Below, in pieces: positions 7,861 to 16,089 of a DNA stretch of 64,000 bases; positions within the stretch are counted from its first letter, which is position 1, and each line of letters begins with the position of its first letter. The notes beneath the pieces are model-generated. The model made no database searches. It had not been told where the DNA came from and saw only the letters and a program-made list of their open reading frames with translations. The position numbers and the translations under genes are program-made. The DNA comes from Saccharopolyspora phatthalungensis (GTDB taxonomy: Bacteria; Actinomycetota; Actinomycetes; Mycobacteriales; Pseudonocardiaceae): NCBI RefSeq assembly GCF_014203395.1, contig NZ_JACHIW010000001.1:3889501-3953500 (forward strand), written 5' to 3'.

Positions 7861-9036
7861 ATGAGCGGACAGTCACTAGGTGATCGCATACGGCAACTAC
7901 GAGGCGACCTCTACACCCAACGGGCACTCGCCGACCGCGCACAGATCAGCGTGGAAGTCGTCCGCAATCTAGAGCAGGGTAAGCGAAACACTGCCAGCGT
8001 TGCGACGCTGCACAAACTTGCGCGCGCGCTCGACGTGACTTTGGCGGAACTCCTTGTCCCGGCGACAATTCCCGAGCACGACCAAGACGAAAGCGTGACC
8101 GCGCTGCGTCATGCCGTGAGTCTGGCAACTACCCCCAAGGACAAGCCACTGACGATCGAGGAGGCGAAGCACGCCGAGATCGCGGCGTGGCGCAACTACT
8201 GGGACGCTAAGCACGACGTAATAGCGCGCACATTCCCGTCGGTCATTCGCAGGCTGGAGGCGGCGCACGCGGTGGCCAATGAGCGCGACCGCTCTTCCTA
8301 TGCTCAGTCCCTCGCGCAAGTTCTGTGGGCCGCGAGCCGAAGTCTGACACTGCTTCGCTATCCCGAGGCGGCACAGCTCGCGATCCGACGCGCCATCCAA
8401 GTCGGTAGCAACATTGACGATCCGTACTTCGTCGCAGGTGCTCGGCGATCGCTGGCGTGGCAACTCCTCGTGGAGGGCAGATACCAGGAGTCAATTGATC
8501 TATCGACGTCTGTCGCGCGGGAGATCGAGCCGGGGGCCAGTGCTGACGCCGCGCAGCTGAGCGTCTATGGCTCTTCCTTGCTTCAGGCGGGCAACGCCGC
8601 CGCACGGGCCGGAAATGCCGCCCAGGCACACTACTTCCTGAGCGAGGCCAACGAGATTTCCCGGCATGTCCAGGATGGCCGCTGCGATTACGGAACGCCT
8701 TTCGGGCCAAGTTTCACGGCGATGCAAAGCACGGACATCGAAATCAATCTCGGCAACTTCGGTAAGGCGTCCGAAGCCGCGTCCGCGATGCCGAACCGGG
8801 GAACCGCACTCCGCCTTCAGAGTCAATGCAGGCACGGCATCGATCGGGCGTTGATCAGTCTCAAGACCGGCAAGCCGGGAGAGGCCGTCGCCGTGTTGTC
8901 GTCTGTCAAGTCGGTGGCACCATTCTGGTTCAAGCATCAGCGGCTCCCTCGCTCGATCGTCCGGGATTTGTTGCACACGTCGGCCGCCAAGGACGACCGA
9001 TTGCGTAGTATGGCTACCTGCCTTGGTGTTCGCTGA
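7861..9036 (+). CDS. XRE-family regulator with TPR-like C-terminal domain
   Basis: A 391-residue protein. Residues 5-62 are a Cro/XRE helix-turn-helix (LGDRIRQLRGDLYTQRALAD, then ISVEVVRNLEQGKR). The rest is all-helical with repeats of the tetratricopeptide kind (for example SLAWQLLVEGRYQESIDLS near 199-217 and AGNAAARAGNAAQAHYFLSE near 240-259). Such proteins in actinomycetes act as peptide- or protein-responsive regulators of development, antibiotic genes or small cargo genes. The ATG at 7861 has no clear ribosome-binding site, so the transcript may be leaderless. Codon use is less GC-biased than the neighbours, hinting at transfer. It is followed by a hairpin and two tiny zinc-finger-like genes. 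Confidence 0.75.
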   Translation: MSGQSLGDRIRQLRGDLYTQRALADRAQISVEVVRNLEQGKRNTASVATLHKLARALDVTLAELLVPATIPEHDQDESVTALRHAVSLATTPKDKPLTIEEAKHAEIAAWRNYWDAKHDVIARTFPSVIRRLEAAHAVANERDRSSYAQSLAQVLWAASRSLTLLRYPEAAQLAIRRAIQVGSNIDDPYFVAGARRSLAWQLLVEGRYQESIDLSTSVAREIEPGASADAAQLSVYGSSLLQAGNAAARAGNAAQAHYFLSEANEISRHVQDGRCDYGTPFGPSFTAMQSTDIEINLGNFGKASEAASAMPNRGTALRLQSQCRHGIDRALISLKTGKPGEAVAVLSSVKSVAPFWFKHQRLPRSIVRDLLHTSAAKDDRLRSMATCLGVR

Positions 9037-9079
9037 CCGGCCAAATGGGTAGTCGTACGGTCCGTACCCGCCATTCATT

Positions 9080-9116
9080 CGCCTCCCGTCTAGCTTCATA
9101 GCTAGGACGGGAGGCG
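9080..9116 (+). terminator. Long hairpin after the XRE regulator gene
   Basis: CGCCTCCCGTC plus TAGCT (9080-9095) pairs with AGCTAG plus GACGGGAGGCG (9100-9116). This makes a 16-bp stem with one bulged base and a TCAT loop. It has no U-tract, as is common for actinobacterial terminators. It separates the regulator gene from the two small genes downstream and probably ends the regulator transcript. A 13-bp palindrome, GTACGG-T-CCGTAC, sits just before it at 9055-9067. Confidence 0.65.
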
Positions 9117-9192
9117 AAATCGTGTTCGGCGAACGGCGCGAAGACCCCGGGCCCCGCCCACTACGCATCCGACGCAATTCTGGAGAATGTAC

Positions 9193-9345
9193 ATGTCGCA
9201 CCGTGTGTTCGCTCATGACTGCGCCGTCGTGTTCACCTGCGACGACAAAAAGTGCCAATTCACGAACGAGGACCAGGCCGTGGTGGCGCAGCACGAGCAC
9301 GACGCTCACGGTCCGGCCGGGGTGGCCGCCGACGAGCTTGACTAA
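9193..9345 (+). CDS. Tiny C2H2 zinc-finger-like protein A
   Basis: A 50-residue protein; the ATG at 9193 has GGAG 7 bases upstream (an ATG at 9187 is in frame but too close to it). Residues C16, C21, H34 and H39 give C-x4-C-x12-H-x4-H, within the spacing of classical C2H2 zinc fingers, with Phe at 14 and 23. The next gene encodes a paralogue in which these positions coincide without gaps. The pattern implies a zinc-stabilised mini-domain for DNA, RNA or protein binding. Function unknown; it could be a small regulator or the cargo of the XRE regulator upstream. Confidence 0.65.
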   Translation: MSHRVFAHDCAVVFTCDDKKCQFTNEDQAVVAQHEHDAHGPAGVAADELD

Positions 9346-9415
9346 CCAACCGCCAACCGGATCAGCGCACCCCAGCCCCGGAAATTATCCCTAACCCGAC
9401 GACCAAGGCCATCCA

Positions 9416-9595
9416 ATGCCGACGAAGATTCCACATGAGACACTGAAATTCGCATACCGGTGCAGTCACGGCAGGTGCGAATTCTCCGATCGATACTCCG
9501 ACGTCGTAGCGGATCACGAACGCGACGCGCACGACCGGCAGCCCCCCGACATCCCGACCCCCAGACAGGCGCGTGGTGAGTCCTCCGGCAACTGA
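9416..9595 (+). CDS. Tiny C2H2 zinc-finger-like protein B
   Basis: A 59-residue paralogue of the preceding protein. C16, C21, H34 and H39 fall at identical residue numbers, and F23, V30, V31, A32, E35, D37 and A38 are also shared. The C-terminal tail (residues 40-59) is Pro/Arg-rich and differs from that of protein A. The gene lies 70 bases downstream on the same strand. The ATG at 9416 lacks a strong ribosome-binding site. The pair looks like a local duplication that kept the metal ligands, which argues that the finger is functional. Confidence 0.62.
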   Translation: MPTKIPHETLKFAYRCSHGRCEFSDRYSDVVADHERDAHDRQPPDIPTPRQARGESSGN

Positions 9596-9618
9596 GGACA
9601 GATCGCGCTGCTGATCAC

Positions 9619-9954
9619 ATGCTGGGGAATCTGGAGTTGGCCGCGGTCCCGGCGCTGTTGCCCACCGGACCGCCGGGCGTCGAGATCCGGCTCGGCGGGC
9701 TCGTAATCGGGGAGCTGGACCTGCGGATCTGCCACGGCTGCCGGGTCGCTGTGCTGGAGTACATCCGCATCGATCCACGCTGCCGACGACGCGGCCTGGC
9801 CACGCTTGCCATCGAGTTCCTGCGGAGCACCTGGCAGGACTACCGGTGGAGCACCGCGCCGATCGAGCGCAGCACCGAGGCGCTGGGCTTTTGGCGCTCC
9901 CTCGATTGGACCGGACCGCTCGGCGAACCCGACGAGTGCCAACACCTGCGTTGA
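9619..9954 (+). CDS. Small GNAT-type acetyltransferase-like protein
   Basis: A 111-residue protein. The segment RVAVLEYIRIDPRCRRRGLA, followed by TLAIEFLR, matches motif A of GNAT N-acetyltransferases (beta-4, then R/Q-x-x-G-x-A and the acetyl-CoA-binding helix). GFWRSLDW near the end resembles the common C-terminal 'GFY..LGF' motif. At 111 residues it is shorter than the usual 140-170, so the N-terminal strands may be reduced or missing. The substrate is unknown. It is directly upstream of mshB, but no overlap indicates co-function. Confidence 0.55.
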   Translation: MLGNLELAAVPALLPTGPPGVEIRLGGLVIGELDLRICHGCRVAVLEYIRIDPRCRRRGLATLAIEFLRSTWQDYRWSTAPIERSTEALGFWRSLDWTGPLGEPDECQHLR

Positions 9955-10046
9955 GTAGTGCAGCTGAGCGCCCCGCCGCCCGGCCCGCTGTGACCTGGTC
10001 GGCGGTTGCTGCCGCCTGTCGGTGGATCTGGCTAGGCTCGGTGGCC

Positions 10047-10889
10047 ATGAGCGATCGTCGCCTGCTGCTGGTTCACGCCCACCCCGATGATGAGTCCACC
10101 GCCACCGGTGCCACGATGGCGCGCTACTGCGCGGACGGCGCATCGGTGTCGTTGGTGACGTGCACCAGCGGCGAACTCGGCGAGGTCGTTGCCGACGACC
10201 TCGCGCACCTGCGCGGTGACCCCGATGCGCTGGGTGAGTACCGGCGCGGGGAGATCCGTGCCGCGCTGGCCGAGTACGGCGACGTCCGGCACCACTGGCT
10301 CGGCGGCCCGGGCCGTTGGCGGGACAGCGGCATGGTGGGCGATGCCGGCAATGGTTCCGAGCGGGCCTTCGCCAAGGCCGATCCGGACGAGGTCACCCGG
10401 GCCATGGTGGAGATCCTGCGCGCGGAGCAGCCGCACGTGGTGGTCACCTACGACGAATTCGGCGGCTACGGCCACCCGGACCACATTGGCGCGCACCGCG
10501 CGGTGATGACGTCCATCGATCCCGCCGCCGACCCCGATTACGCGCCGGAGCTCGGCGAGCCGTGGCAGGTGCCGAAGGTGTACTGGGCGACCCTGCCGCG
10601 CTCGATCCTCAAGCAGATCGAGGAGTCGGGTATCGAGAACTTCGAGCCGTACACGGTGCCGGACGAGGAGCTGACCGCGGTGCTCGACGGCCGCGCCTTC
10701 CACGGCACCAAGGTGGCCGCCCTGCGCCACTACCGCAGCCAGGTCGATCTGGACGACGGCGGGTTCTTCGCCTCGATGGTGGCCCGCCCGGAGTTCGCGA
10801 TCGAGCACTACCTCCTGGTCCGGGGTGACCGGGGCCCCGGCACCGGCCACCTCAACCGGGAATCCGACCTCTTCGCCGGCCTGGTCTGA
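10047..10889 (+). CDS. mshB: N-acetyl-glucosaminyl-inositol deacetylase, mycothiol biosynthesis
   Basis: A 280-residue zinc hydrolase of the PIG-L/LmbE family. It removes the acetyl group from GlcNAc-inositol in the second committed step of mycothiol synthesis. The metal site is visible: AHPDDE with H12 and D15, and GYGHPDH with H143 and H146. The GGPGRWRDSGM segment near residues 86-96 and VTCTSGELGEV near 38-48 are typical of MshB; the mycothiol conjugate amidase Mca is a close paralogue and cannot be wholly excluded. The start is the ATG at 10047. It is convergent with the RidA-like gene, with a hairpin at the junction. Its presence fits a mycothiol-using actinomycete. Confidence 0.88.
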   Translation: MSDRRLLLVHAHPDDESTATGATMARYCADGASVSLVTCTSGELGEVVADDLAHLRGDPDALGEYRRGEIRAALAEYGDVRHHWLGGPGRWRDSGMVGDAGNGSERAFAKADPDEVTRAMVEILRAEQPHVVVTYDEFGGYGHPDHIGAHRAVMTSIDPAADPDYAPELGEPWQVPKVYWATLPRSILKQIEESGIENFEPYTVPDEELTAVLDGRAFHGTKVAALRHYRSQVDLDDGGFFASMVARPEFAIEHYLLVRGDRGPGTGHLNRESDLFAGLV

Positions 10890-10903
10890 GGACGAGGGCG
10901 CTA

Positions 10904-10935
10904 TCAATGGAAAGCAACGCGCTGGTTTCCATTGA
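10904..10935. terminator. Hairpin at the mshB/RidA convergent junction
   Basis: TCAATGGAAA (10904-10913) and TTTCCATTGA (10926-10935) are perfect 10-bp arms around a 12-base loop. The hairpin lies between convergent genes and includes the last codons of the RidA-like gene. A bidirectional terminator is the likeliest role. The arm words reappear in the two 22-bp palindromes at 36037 and 54579. Confidence 0.5.
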
Positions 10936-11407
10936 GATCGCCAACGGCGACGATCGCCTCGATCTCCACCAGCGCGGATGCCGGGAGTACCGGCGCCGCC
11001 AGTGCGGTACGTGCGTGTCGGCCCGCCGCACCGAGGACTTCGCGCAGCAGAGTCGAAGCACCATCGATGACGGTCGGCTGGTCCACGAACTGCGGATCGC
11101 TGGCCACGTAACCGTTCAGCTTGAGGACTTGCGCGACGTTGTCCAGACCGACGGATGAATGCAACCGAGCGAGCAGGTTCAGCGCACAAATCCGGGCGGC
11201 TTCGATTGCCTCGTCCAAGGTCGCTGAACCGCCGGCCGTGCCCGTGACGATTTTCCCGTCCGCGGCGCGGGATATCTGGCCGGAGACGAAGAGCAGGTCG
11301 CCGAACCGGGTCGTAGGTTCGTATGCGTACTTCGGTGCTTGAGCCGGGGGTAGCTCCAAGCCGAGCCGGTGCAGGCGGTCGAGTGCTTTGTCCGGTGTCG
11401 CGGTCAT
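10904..11407 (-). CDS. RidA/YjgF family protein
   Basis: A 167-residue protein; the ATG at 11407 has AGGAA about 11 bases upstream. It contains LPPAQAPKYAYEPTTRFGDL and LLFVSGQI, then LNLLARLHSSVGLDNVAQVL, the pattern of the YjgF/YER057c/UK114 superfamily (the chorismate-mutase-like subgroup with an N-terminal extension). RidA proteins deaminate reactive enamine/imine intermediates released by PLP enzymes; members of this subgroup are less well characterised. The palindrome at 11531-11554, upstream of this gene, and the nearby TetR gene suggest that it is a target of that repressor. Confidence 0.8.
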   Translation of the reverse strand: MTATPDKALDRLHRLGLELPPAQAPKYAYEPTTRFGDLLFVSGQISRAADGKIVTGTAGGSATLDEAIEAARICALNLLARLHSSVGLDNVAQVLKLNGYVASDPQFVDQPTVIDGASTLLREVLGAAGRHARTALAAPVLPASALVEIEAIVAVGDLNGNQRVAFH

Positions 11408-11530
11408 GCGTGTTCCGTTCCTGACTGGATTTCCTTGCGCCGAGGGACCTTGCGGGCACTGTGATGTCGTGCCCTCGCTTGACAAGTCGAGATTCCGCGT
11501 GATCGCTTCGACCGCATCGGCGTGCCCGAT

Positions 11531-11554
11531 CTAGTTCACCAACTGGTGAACTAG
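11531..11554. promoter_or_regulatory. 24-bp palindrome, probable TetR operator
   Basis: CTAGTTCACCA (11531-11541) and TGGTGAACTAG (11544-11554) form perfect 11-bp arms around AC. It lies 124 bp before the RidA-like start and 196 bp before the TetR-type start, between the divergent genes. Length and symmetry fit a TetR-family operator. Confidence 0.65.
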
Positions 11555-11749
11555 GCGCCACCGTACAGCGTGATAGCGACTGCGTCCATACCTCGATGGC
11601 GACGTCGTTCGGCGGCCAGTGGTGTCATGGAGTACTGCGGTGGCAGTGGTTTCGGCTCGTCGGTGGCGGCCATGTACTCCCGTGCCAACTTCGGCTACGC
11701 TGCGCGTCGAACGTGGTCACCAAACAGTGACATAGGAGAATGGCGGCCG

Positions 11750-12424
11750 GTGCCGAACACGAAGACGGGGAACGCGCGGCGAAAGCGGGCGGGCACGCGC
11801 CAGGAGGCTCGTGACGACATCTTGAAGATGGCCACGAAGGAATTCGCCGACAAGGGCTACGCGGGCGCGCGGATCGACGACATCGCACGACGGACCCAGA
11901 CGACGAAGAAGATGATCTACTACTACTTCGGCGACAAGGAGGGGCTGTACCGGGCGGTGCTCGAACGTTCGATCGCCAGCATCAGAGACGAAGAGCAGCG
12001 GGTGCACGTGGACGACCTGGACCCGGTCAATGCACTGCGCCGCGTGATCGAACTTACCTTTGACTACCACGAACGCGATCCGGACTTCGTGCGCCTCATG
12101 GCGGGAGAGAACATCCTGCGCGCCGAGCATCTGCAAAAGTCGGGAGTGCGCGAAGAGCTTGCCAGCCCCGCGCTGTCGCTGCTGTCGGAGATCGTCGAGC
12201 GCGGGCTGCGCGCAGGCGTCTTCCGCCAAGGGATCGACGCCGTCGACCTCCATTTCGCGATCACGAGTTTCAGCTTCTTCCGGGTGTCGAATCAGTTCAC
12301 GTTCCAATCACTTTTCCAGAGCAACCCGGCCGCTCCGGGCAACCGTGAGCGACTGCGCAAACTCCTGTCGGATCTGGTGATCGGTTACGTGACGAAGAAC
12401 CCGGACCCGGCGCAACGACTTTGA
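11750..12424 (+). CDS. TetR family transcriptional regulator
   Basis: A 224-residue repressor with a GTG start at 11750 behind AGGAG (11 bases). Residues about 18-65 form the TetR helix-turn-helix (ILKMATKEFADKGYAGARID, then TTKKMIYYYFGDKEGLYRAV). The C-terminal ligand domain resembles the TetR_C group with FVRLMAGENI near residue 112. It is divergent from the RidA-like gene, with a 24-bp palindrome between them, so autoregulation and control of that gene are likely. The NRAMP/5-oxoproline operon starts 195 bp downstream and could also be a target. Confidence 0.85.
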   Translation: MPNTKTGNARRKRAGTRQEARDDILKMATKEFADKGYAGARIDDIARRTQTTKKMIYYYFGDKEGLYRAVLERSIASIRDEEQRVHVDDLDPVNALRRVIELTFDYHERDPDFVRLMAGENILRAEHLQKSGVREELASPALSLLSEIVERGLRAGVFRQGIDAVDLHFAITSFSFFRVSNQFTFQSLFQSNPAAPGNRERLRKLLSDLVIGYVTKNPDPAQRL

Positions 12425-12474
12425 TCGGTCCCCACGCAGTGGAGCAGCTATCCACGCAGCACATCGGCGACTCG

Positions 12475-12504
12475 TTGCGGGATTGTTCAACAATTCACTA
12501 TGTT
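12475..12504 (+). promoter_or_regulatory. Possible promoter and palindrome before the NRAMP/5-oxoproline operon
   Basis: TTGCGG (12475-12480) and TATGTT (12499-12504) are 18 bp apart and could be -35 and -10 elements. In the spacer, ATTGTT-C-AACAAT (12482-12494) is a 13-bp palindrome that could be an operator. The regulator is not identified; the TetR gene just upstream and the IclR gene at 20.1 kb are candidates. Confidence 0.4.
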
Positions 12505-12543
12505 GACCGGAACCGCTGCTCACCCGAGATGCAACGGTCCTGC

Positions 12544-12609
12544 TCCCGATGCACGTTGATCCCGATGCACGTTGATCCCGGTACACGTTGATCCCGGTGC
12601 GCACGTTGA
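12544..12609 (+). repeat. Four tandem copies of a 16-bp unit in the operon leader
   Basis: The unit TCCCGATGCACGTTGA occurs at 12544-12559 and 12560-12575 exactly. Variants follow at 12576-12591 (CCCGGTACACGTTGA core) and 12592-12609 (two bases longer). The array ends right at the ribosome-binding site of the NRAMP gene (GAGAGGAG). It lies in the presumed 5' leader; it could bind a protein repeatedly, form alternating RNA structures, or simply vary in copy number. Confidence 0.8.
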
Positions 12610-12619
12610 GAGGAGTGGC

Positions 12620-13840
12620 ATGGCCGAATCGACCACGGCCGGAACCAAGCCTTCGGCGGCCAAGCGCAGAACCCTGCTGGGCGCGGTCTTCCTGATGGCC
12701 ACGAGCGCCATCGGACCCGGATTCATCACCCAGACCACCGAGTTCACCATCCAGCTCGGTGCGGCCTTCGCCTTCGCCATCCTGGTCTCGATCCTGGTCG
12801 ACGTCGCGGTGCAGCTGAACGTCTGGCGGGTCATCGGCGTCTCCGGCATGCGGGCGCAGGACCTCGGCAACCGAGTGGTGCCCGGCCTGGGCTACCTGAT
12901 GGCCGCGCTGGTGGTCTTCGGCGGGCTGGTGTTCAACGTCGGCAACATCGCCGGCACCTCGCTCGGACTCGACGCGCTGCTCGGTCTGGACGCCAAGATC
13001 GGCGGCACCGTCTCGGCGGTCATCGCCATCGGGATCTTCCTGAGCAAGCGGGCCGGGGTGGCGATGGACCGCATCGTCATCGTCCTCGGCGTGGTCATGA
13101 TCGCGCTGACCGCGTTCGTCGCGTGCTCCTCACATCCCCCGGTCGGGCAGGCACTGGTCCGGGCCGTGTGGCCGGAAGAGGTCGACTTTCTGTCCATCAC
13201 CACGCTGATCGGCGGCACCGTCGGCGGCTACATCACCTATGCCGGCGCGCACCGCCTGGTCGACGCCGGCGTGACCGGCCCGGAGCGCATCGTCGACGTC
13301 AGCCGCAGCGCGGTCGTGTCGCTGCTGGTGACCGGGGTGATGCGGCTCGTGCTGTTCCTCGCGGTGCTCGGCGTGGTGGCCGGCGGTGTCACCCTGGCCT
13401 CGGCGAACCCGACGGCGGAGGCTTTCCAGCATGCGACCGGCGAGGTCGGCCTGCGGCTGTTCGGCATGATCCTCTGGGCGGCCAGCATCACCTCGGTCGT
13501 CGGTGCCGCCTACACCTCGGTGTCGTTCCTGGTGACCTTCTCGCCGAAGCTGGCCCGCGCTCGCAACCGGCTGGTCGTCGGCTTCGTGGCGCTTTCGGCG
13601 GTGGTGTTCCTGCTGCTCGACAAGGCCCCGACGACCCTGTTGGTGCTGGCCGGTGCGCTCAATGGCCTTATCCTGCCGGTCGGGTTCGGCGCGCTGATGT
13701 TCGTGGCGGCCAAGCGGCGGGACCTGCTCGGGGGATACCGGTATCCGCCGTGGTTGCTGATGGTGGGTGTGATCGCCTGGTTGCTGACGCTGTTCCTGGG
13801 ATTCAATTCGCTCGGCGGCATCGCCGCGCTGTGGAAGTGA
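12620..13840 (+). CDS. NRAMP-family transporter of the 5-oxoproline operon (YcsG-like)
   Basis: A 406-residue polytopic membrane protein with about eleven hydrophobic segments. It belongs to the NRAMP/divalent-cation-transporter-like family, but the usual metal-binding DPGN motif of helix 1 is replaced: the equivalent stretch is [14 protein letters not shown], as in YcsG-type relatives. The ATG at 12620 follows GAGAGGAG. It is the first gene of a tight operon with pxpA, pxpB, pxpC and a DUF1445 gene, the same set as Bacillus ycsF-ycsG-ycsI-kipI-kipA. The context and the altered metal motif suggest that it imports 5-oxoproline or a related organic acid rather than metal ions; this is inference. 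Confidence 0.8.
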   Translation: MAESTTAGTKPSAAKRRTLLGAVFLMATSAIGPGFITQTTEFTIQLGAAFAFAILVSILVDVAVQLNVWRVIGVSGMRAQDLGNRVVPGLGYLMAALVVFGGLVFNVGNIAGTSLGLDALLGLDAKIGGTVSAVIAIGIFLSKRAGVAMDRIVIVLGVVMIALTAFVACSSHPPVGQALVRAVWPEEVDFLSITTLIGGTVGGYITYAGAHRLVDAGVTGPERIVDVSRSAVVSLLVTGVMRLVLFLAVLGVVAGGVTLASANPTAEAFQHATGEVGLRLFGMILWAASITSVVGAAYTSVSFLVTFSPKLARARNRLVVGFVALSAVVFLLLDKAPTTLLVLAGALNGLILPVGFGALMFVAAKRRDLLGGYRYPPWLLMVGVIAWLLTLFLGFNSLGGIAALWK

Positions 13841-13847
13841 GGTGGTC

Positions 13848-14609
13848 ATGGACCTCAACTCGGACCTGGCGGAAGGCTTCGGGCGCTGGGAGCTCAGCGA
13901 TGACGAAGCGCTGCTGCACATCGTCACCAGCGCGAACGTCGCCTGCGGCTACCACGCGGGCGACGCCACGGTGATCCGCCGGGCCGTCGAGCAGGCCGCG
14001 AAGCTGGGCGTCGTGGTCGGCGCCCAGGTCAGCTACCGGGACCTGGCGGGGTTCGGCCGCAGGTTCATCGACGTGCCGCCGATGGAGCTGGCCAACGACG
14101 TGATCTACCAGATCGGCGCGCTGGCCGGGTTCGCCCGCGTCGCGGGCACCGAGGTCGGCTACGTCAAGCCGCACGGTGCCCTCTACAACGCGATCGTGCA
14201 CCACGCCGATCAGGCCGCCGCCGTGGTGGAGGCCGTGCGCAGCTACGACCCGTCGCTGGCCGTGCTCGGGCTGCCCGGCTCGGAGTGGTTGGCGCAGGCA
14301 GAACGGGCCGGGCTGCGGGTGTTCCGCGAGGCGTTCGCCGACCGCGCCTACACCCCCGAGGGCACCCTGGTGTCGCGCCGCGAACCCGGTGCGGTGTTGC
14401 ACGATCCGGCGGCCATCGCGGACCGCTGCCGGAAACTGGCCGCCGGGGAACCGATCGAGGCCATCGACGGGTCGCAGATCAAGATCGGTGCCGATTCGAT
14501 CTGCGTCCATGGCGACAGCCCGGACGCGGTGGCCATCGCCGAGGCCGTGCGGGCGAGGCTGGTGGCCGAGGGAATTGCGTTGGAGCCGTTCACGTCGCGA
14601 GGTCTGTGA
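13848..14609 (+). CDS. pxpA: 5-oxoprolinase subunit A (LamB/YcsF family)
   Basis: A 253-residue protein beginning [20 protein letters not shown], the family's N-terminal signature, followed by [15 protein letters not shown] and [11 protein letters not shown], which carry the conserved metal- and substrate-binding His, Asp and Lys. With PxpB and PxpC it forms the bacterial ATP-dependent 5-oxoprolinase, which opens 5-oxo-L-proline (pyroglutamate) to glutamate. The ATG at 13848 is 7 bp after the transporter stop, with GAGG upstream; an in-frame GTG at 13842 is less likely. It overlaps pxpB by one base (TGATG). Confidence 0.93.
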   Translation: MDLNSDLAEGFGRWELSDDEALLHIVTSANVACGYHAGDATVIRRAVEQAAKLGVVVGAQVSYRDLAGFGRRFIDVPPMELANDVIYQIGALAGFARVAGTEVGYVKPHGALYNAIVHHADQAAAVVEAVRSYDPSLAVLGLPGSEWLAQAERAGLRVFREAFADRAYTPEGTLVSRREPGAVLHDPAAIADRCRKLAAGEPIEAIDGSQIKIGADSICVHGDSPDAVAIAEAVRARLVAEGIALEPFTSRGL

Positions 14610-15220
14610 TGCGTTTCCTGCGTTGCGCCGATTCCGGGCTGCTCATCGAGCTGGCCGATCTCCACGCCGTGCAAGCCCTTTACGCGGCGCTCGCCGAAGC
14701 ACCGCCCGAGGGCGTGACGGATCTGGTTCCGGCCGCCCGGACGCTGCTGCTGCATCTGGATCCGCAACGCGCCGACGCGGCCCGGATCGAGGCCGCGGTG
14801 CGAGCGGTCGAGCCGCGCGACGGCGCGCGCACGCACGGCGACCTGTTGCGGGTGCCGGTCGTCTACGACGGCGCGGATCTCGCGGAGGTCGCGAAACTGA
14901 CCGGGCTCACCGAGCGGGAAGTGGTGCACCGGCACACGAGTGCGGAGTGGACGGTCGCGTTCGGTGGTTTCGCGCCCGGTTTCGGCTATCTCGCCGGCGG
15001 GCCCGCCGAACTGGCGGTGCCGCGCCGGGCCGAATCGCGGACCAAGGTGCCGCCCGGCTCGGTTGGTCTCGCGGGCGCGTTCAGCGGTATCTACCCGCGC
15101 GAATCGCCCGGCGGCTGGCAGCTGATCGGGCGCACCGACCTGGAGATCTGGCGCGTCGACCGGGATCCGCCCGCACTGCTGCGACCCGGCGTGCGGGTGC
15201 GGTTCCAGGAGGTCGCATGA
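14609..15220 (+). CDS. pxpB: 5-oxoprolinase subunit B (KipI family)
   Basis: A 203-residue protein of the allophanate hydrolase subunit 1 family. The signature VAFGGFAPGFGYLAGGP (residues about 116-132), followed by VPRRAESRTKVPPGSVGLAG and the PRESPGGWQLIGRT loop, is intact. The Bacillus homologue KipI is known as an inhibitor of the sporulation kinase KinA, but the ancestral role of this trio is 5-oxoproline hydrolysis. The start overlaps the pxpA stop (TGATG) and the end overlaps pxpC (ATGA), so the three subunits are translationally coupled. Confidence 0.92.
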   Translation: MRFLRCADSGLLIELADLHAVQALYAALAEAPPEGVTDLVPAARTLLLHLDPQRADAARIEAAVRAVEPRDGARTHGDLLRVPVVYDGADLAEVAKLTGLTEREVVHRHTSAEWTVAFGGFAPGFGYLAGGPAELAVPRRAESRTKVPPGSVGLAGAFSGIYPRESPGGWQLIGRTDLEIWRVDRDPPALLRPGVRVRFQEVA

Positions 15221-16089
15221 GTTGCCTGGAAGTCCTCGCCGCGGGTCCACTGTCGACGATCCAGGACCTGGGGCGGCCGGGCCTGGCCGAGATCGGCGTG
15301 GGCCCCTCGGGCGCGGCCGACGGCGGCGCGTTCCGGCTGGCCAACCGGCTGGTCGGCAACGACGAGGGCGCCGCGGCCATCGAAGTCACGCTGGGCGGAC
15401 TCGCGGTCCGCGCGAGCCGAGACCTGACCGCAGCGGTGACCGGCGCGCCGTGTCCGATCACTGTGGACGGACGGGGCGCGGCGGTGAACTCGGTGTTGCG
15501 GATCCCGTCCGGTGTCGAGCTGCGAATGGGCACGCCCGGCCGCGGACTGCGCAGCTACCTAGCGGTGCGCGGGGGCATCGCCGTCCCGCCCGTGCTCGGT
15601 TCCCGCGCCACCGACGTGCTCGCGGGCCTGGGCCCGGACCCGCTGGCACCCGGCATGGTGCTGCCGGTCGGTCCGCCCCCGGACCGGTTCCCCTTGGTGG
15701 ACCTCGCGCCGGTGGCGGCATATCCGGCCGACGAGATCGTGCTGCGCGTGGAACCCGGACCCCGCCACGACTGGTTCGCCGACAACGCGCTGACCGCCCT
15801 GGTCAGCCGGCCGTACGAGGTGACCTCGGACAGCAACCGGATCGGCATGCGGCTGGCCGGACCGGCGCTGGAGCGCAGCCGCACCGAGGAACTGCCCAGT
15901 GAGGGAATGGTCGCCGGTGCGCTCCAGGTGCCGCCGTCGGCGCGCCCGACGCTGTTCCTCGCCGACCACCCGGTGACCGGCGGCTACCCGGTGATCGCGG
16001 TGGTCACGGCCGCCGACGTGGCCAAGGCCGCGCAGGCCCGGCCCGGTCAGCGAGTCCGTTTTCGTTTCAAGACAGGGAGAATCCGATGA
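15217..16089 (+). CDS. pxpC: 5-oxoprolinase subunit C (KipA family)
   Basis: A 290-residue biotin-dependent-carboxylase-like (allophanate hydrolase subunit 2) protein. It opens with [20 protein letters not shown] and includes [28 protein letters not shown] and a C-terminal [15 protein letters not shown], all hallmarks of the family. The ATG at 15217 overlaps the pxpB stop by 4 bp behind AGGAGG. It also overlaps the next gene by 4 bp. It provides the second half of the PxpBC heterodimer that works with PxpA. Confidence 0.92.
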   Translation: MSCLEVLAAGPLSTIQDLGRPGLAEIGVGPSGAADGGAFRLANRLVGNDEGAAAIEVTLGGLAVRASRDLTAAVTGAPCPITVDGRGAAVNSVLRIPSGVELRMGTPGRGLRSYLAVRGGIAVPPVLGSRATDVLAGLGPDPLAPGMVLPVGPPPDRFPLVDLAPVAAYPADEIVLRVEPGPRHDWFADNALTALVSRPYEVTSDSNRIGMRLAGPALERSRTEELPSEGMVAGALQVPPSARPTLFLADHPVTGGYPVIAVVTAADVAKAAQARPGQRVRFRFKTGRIR

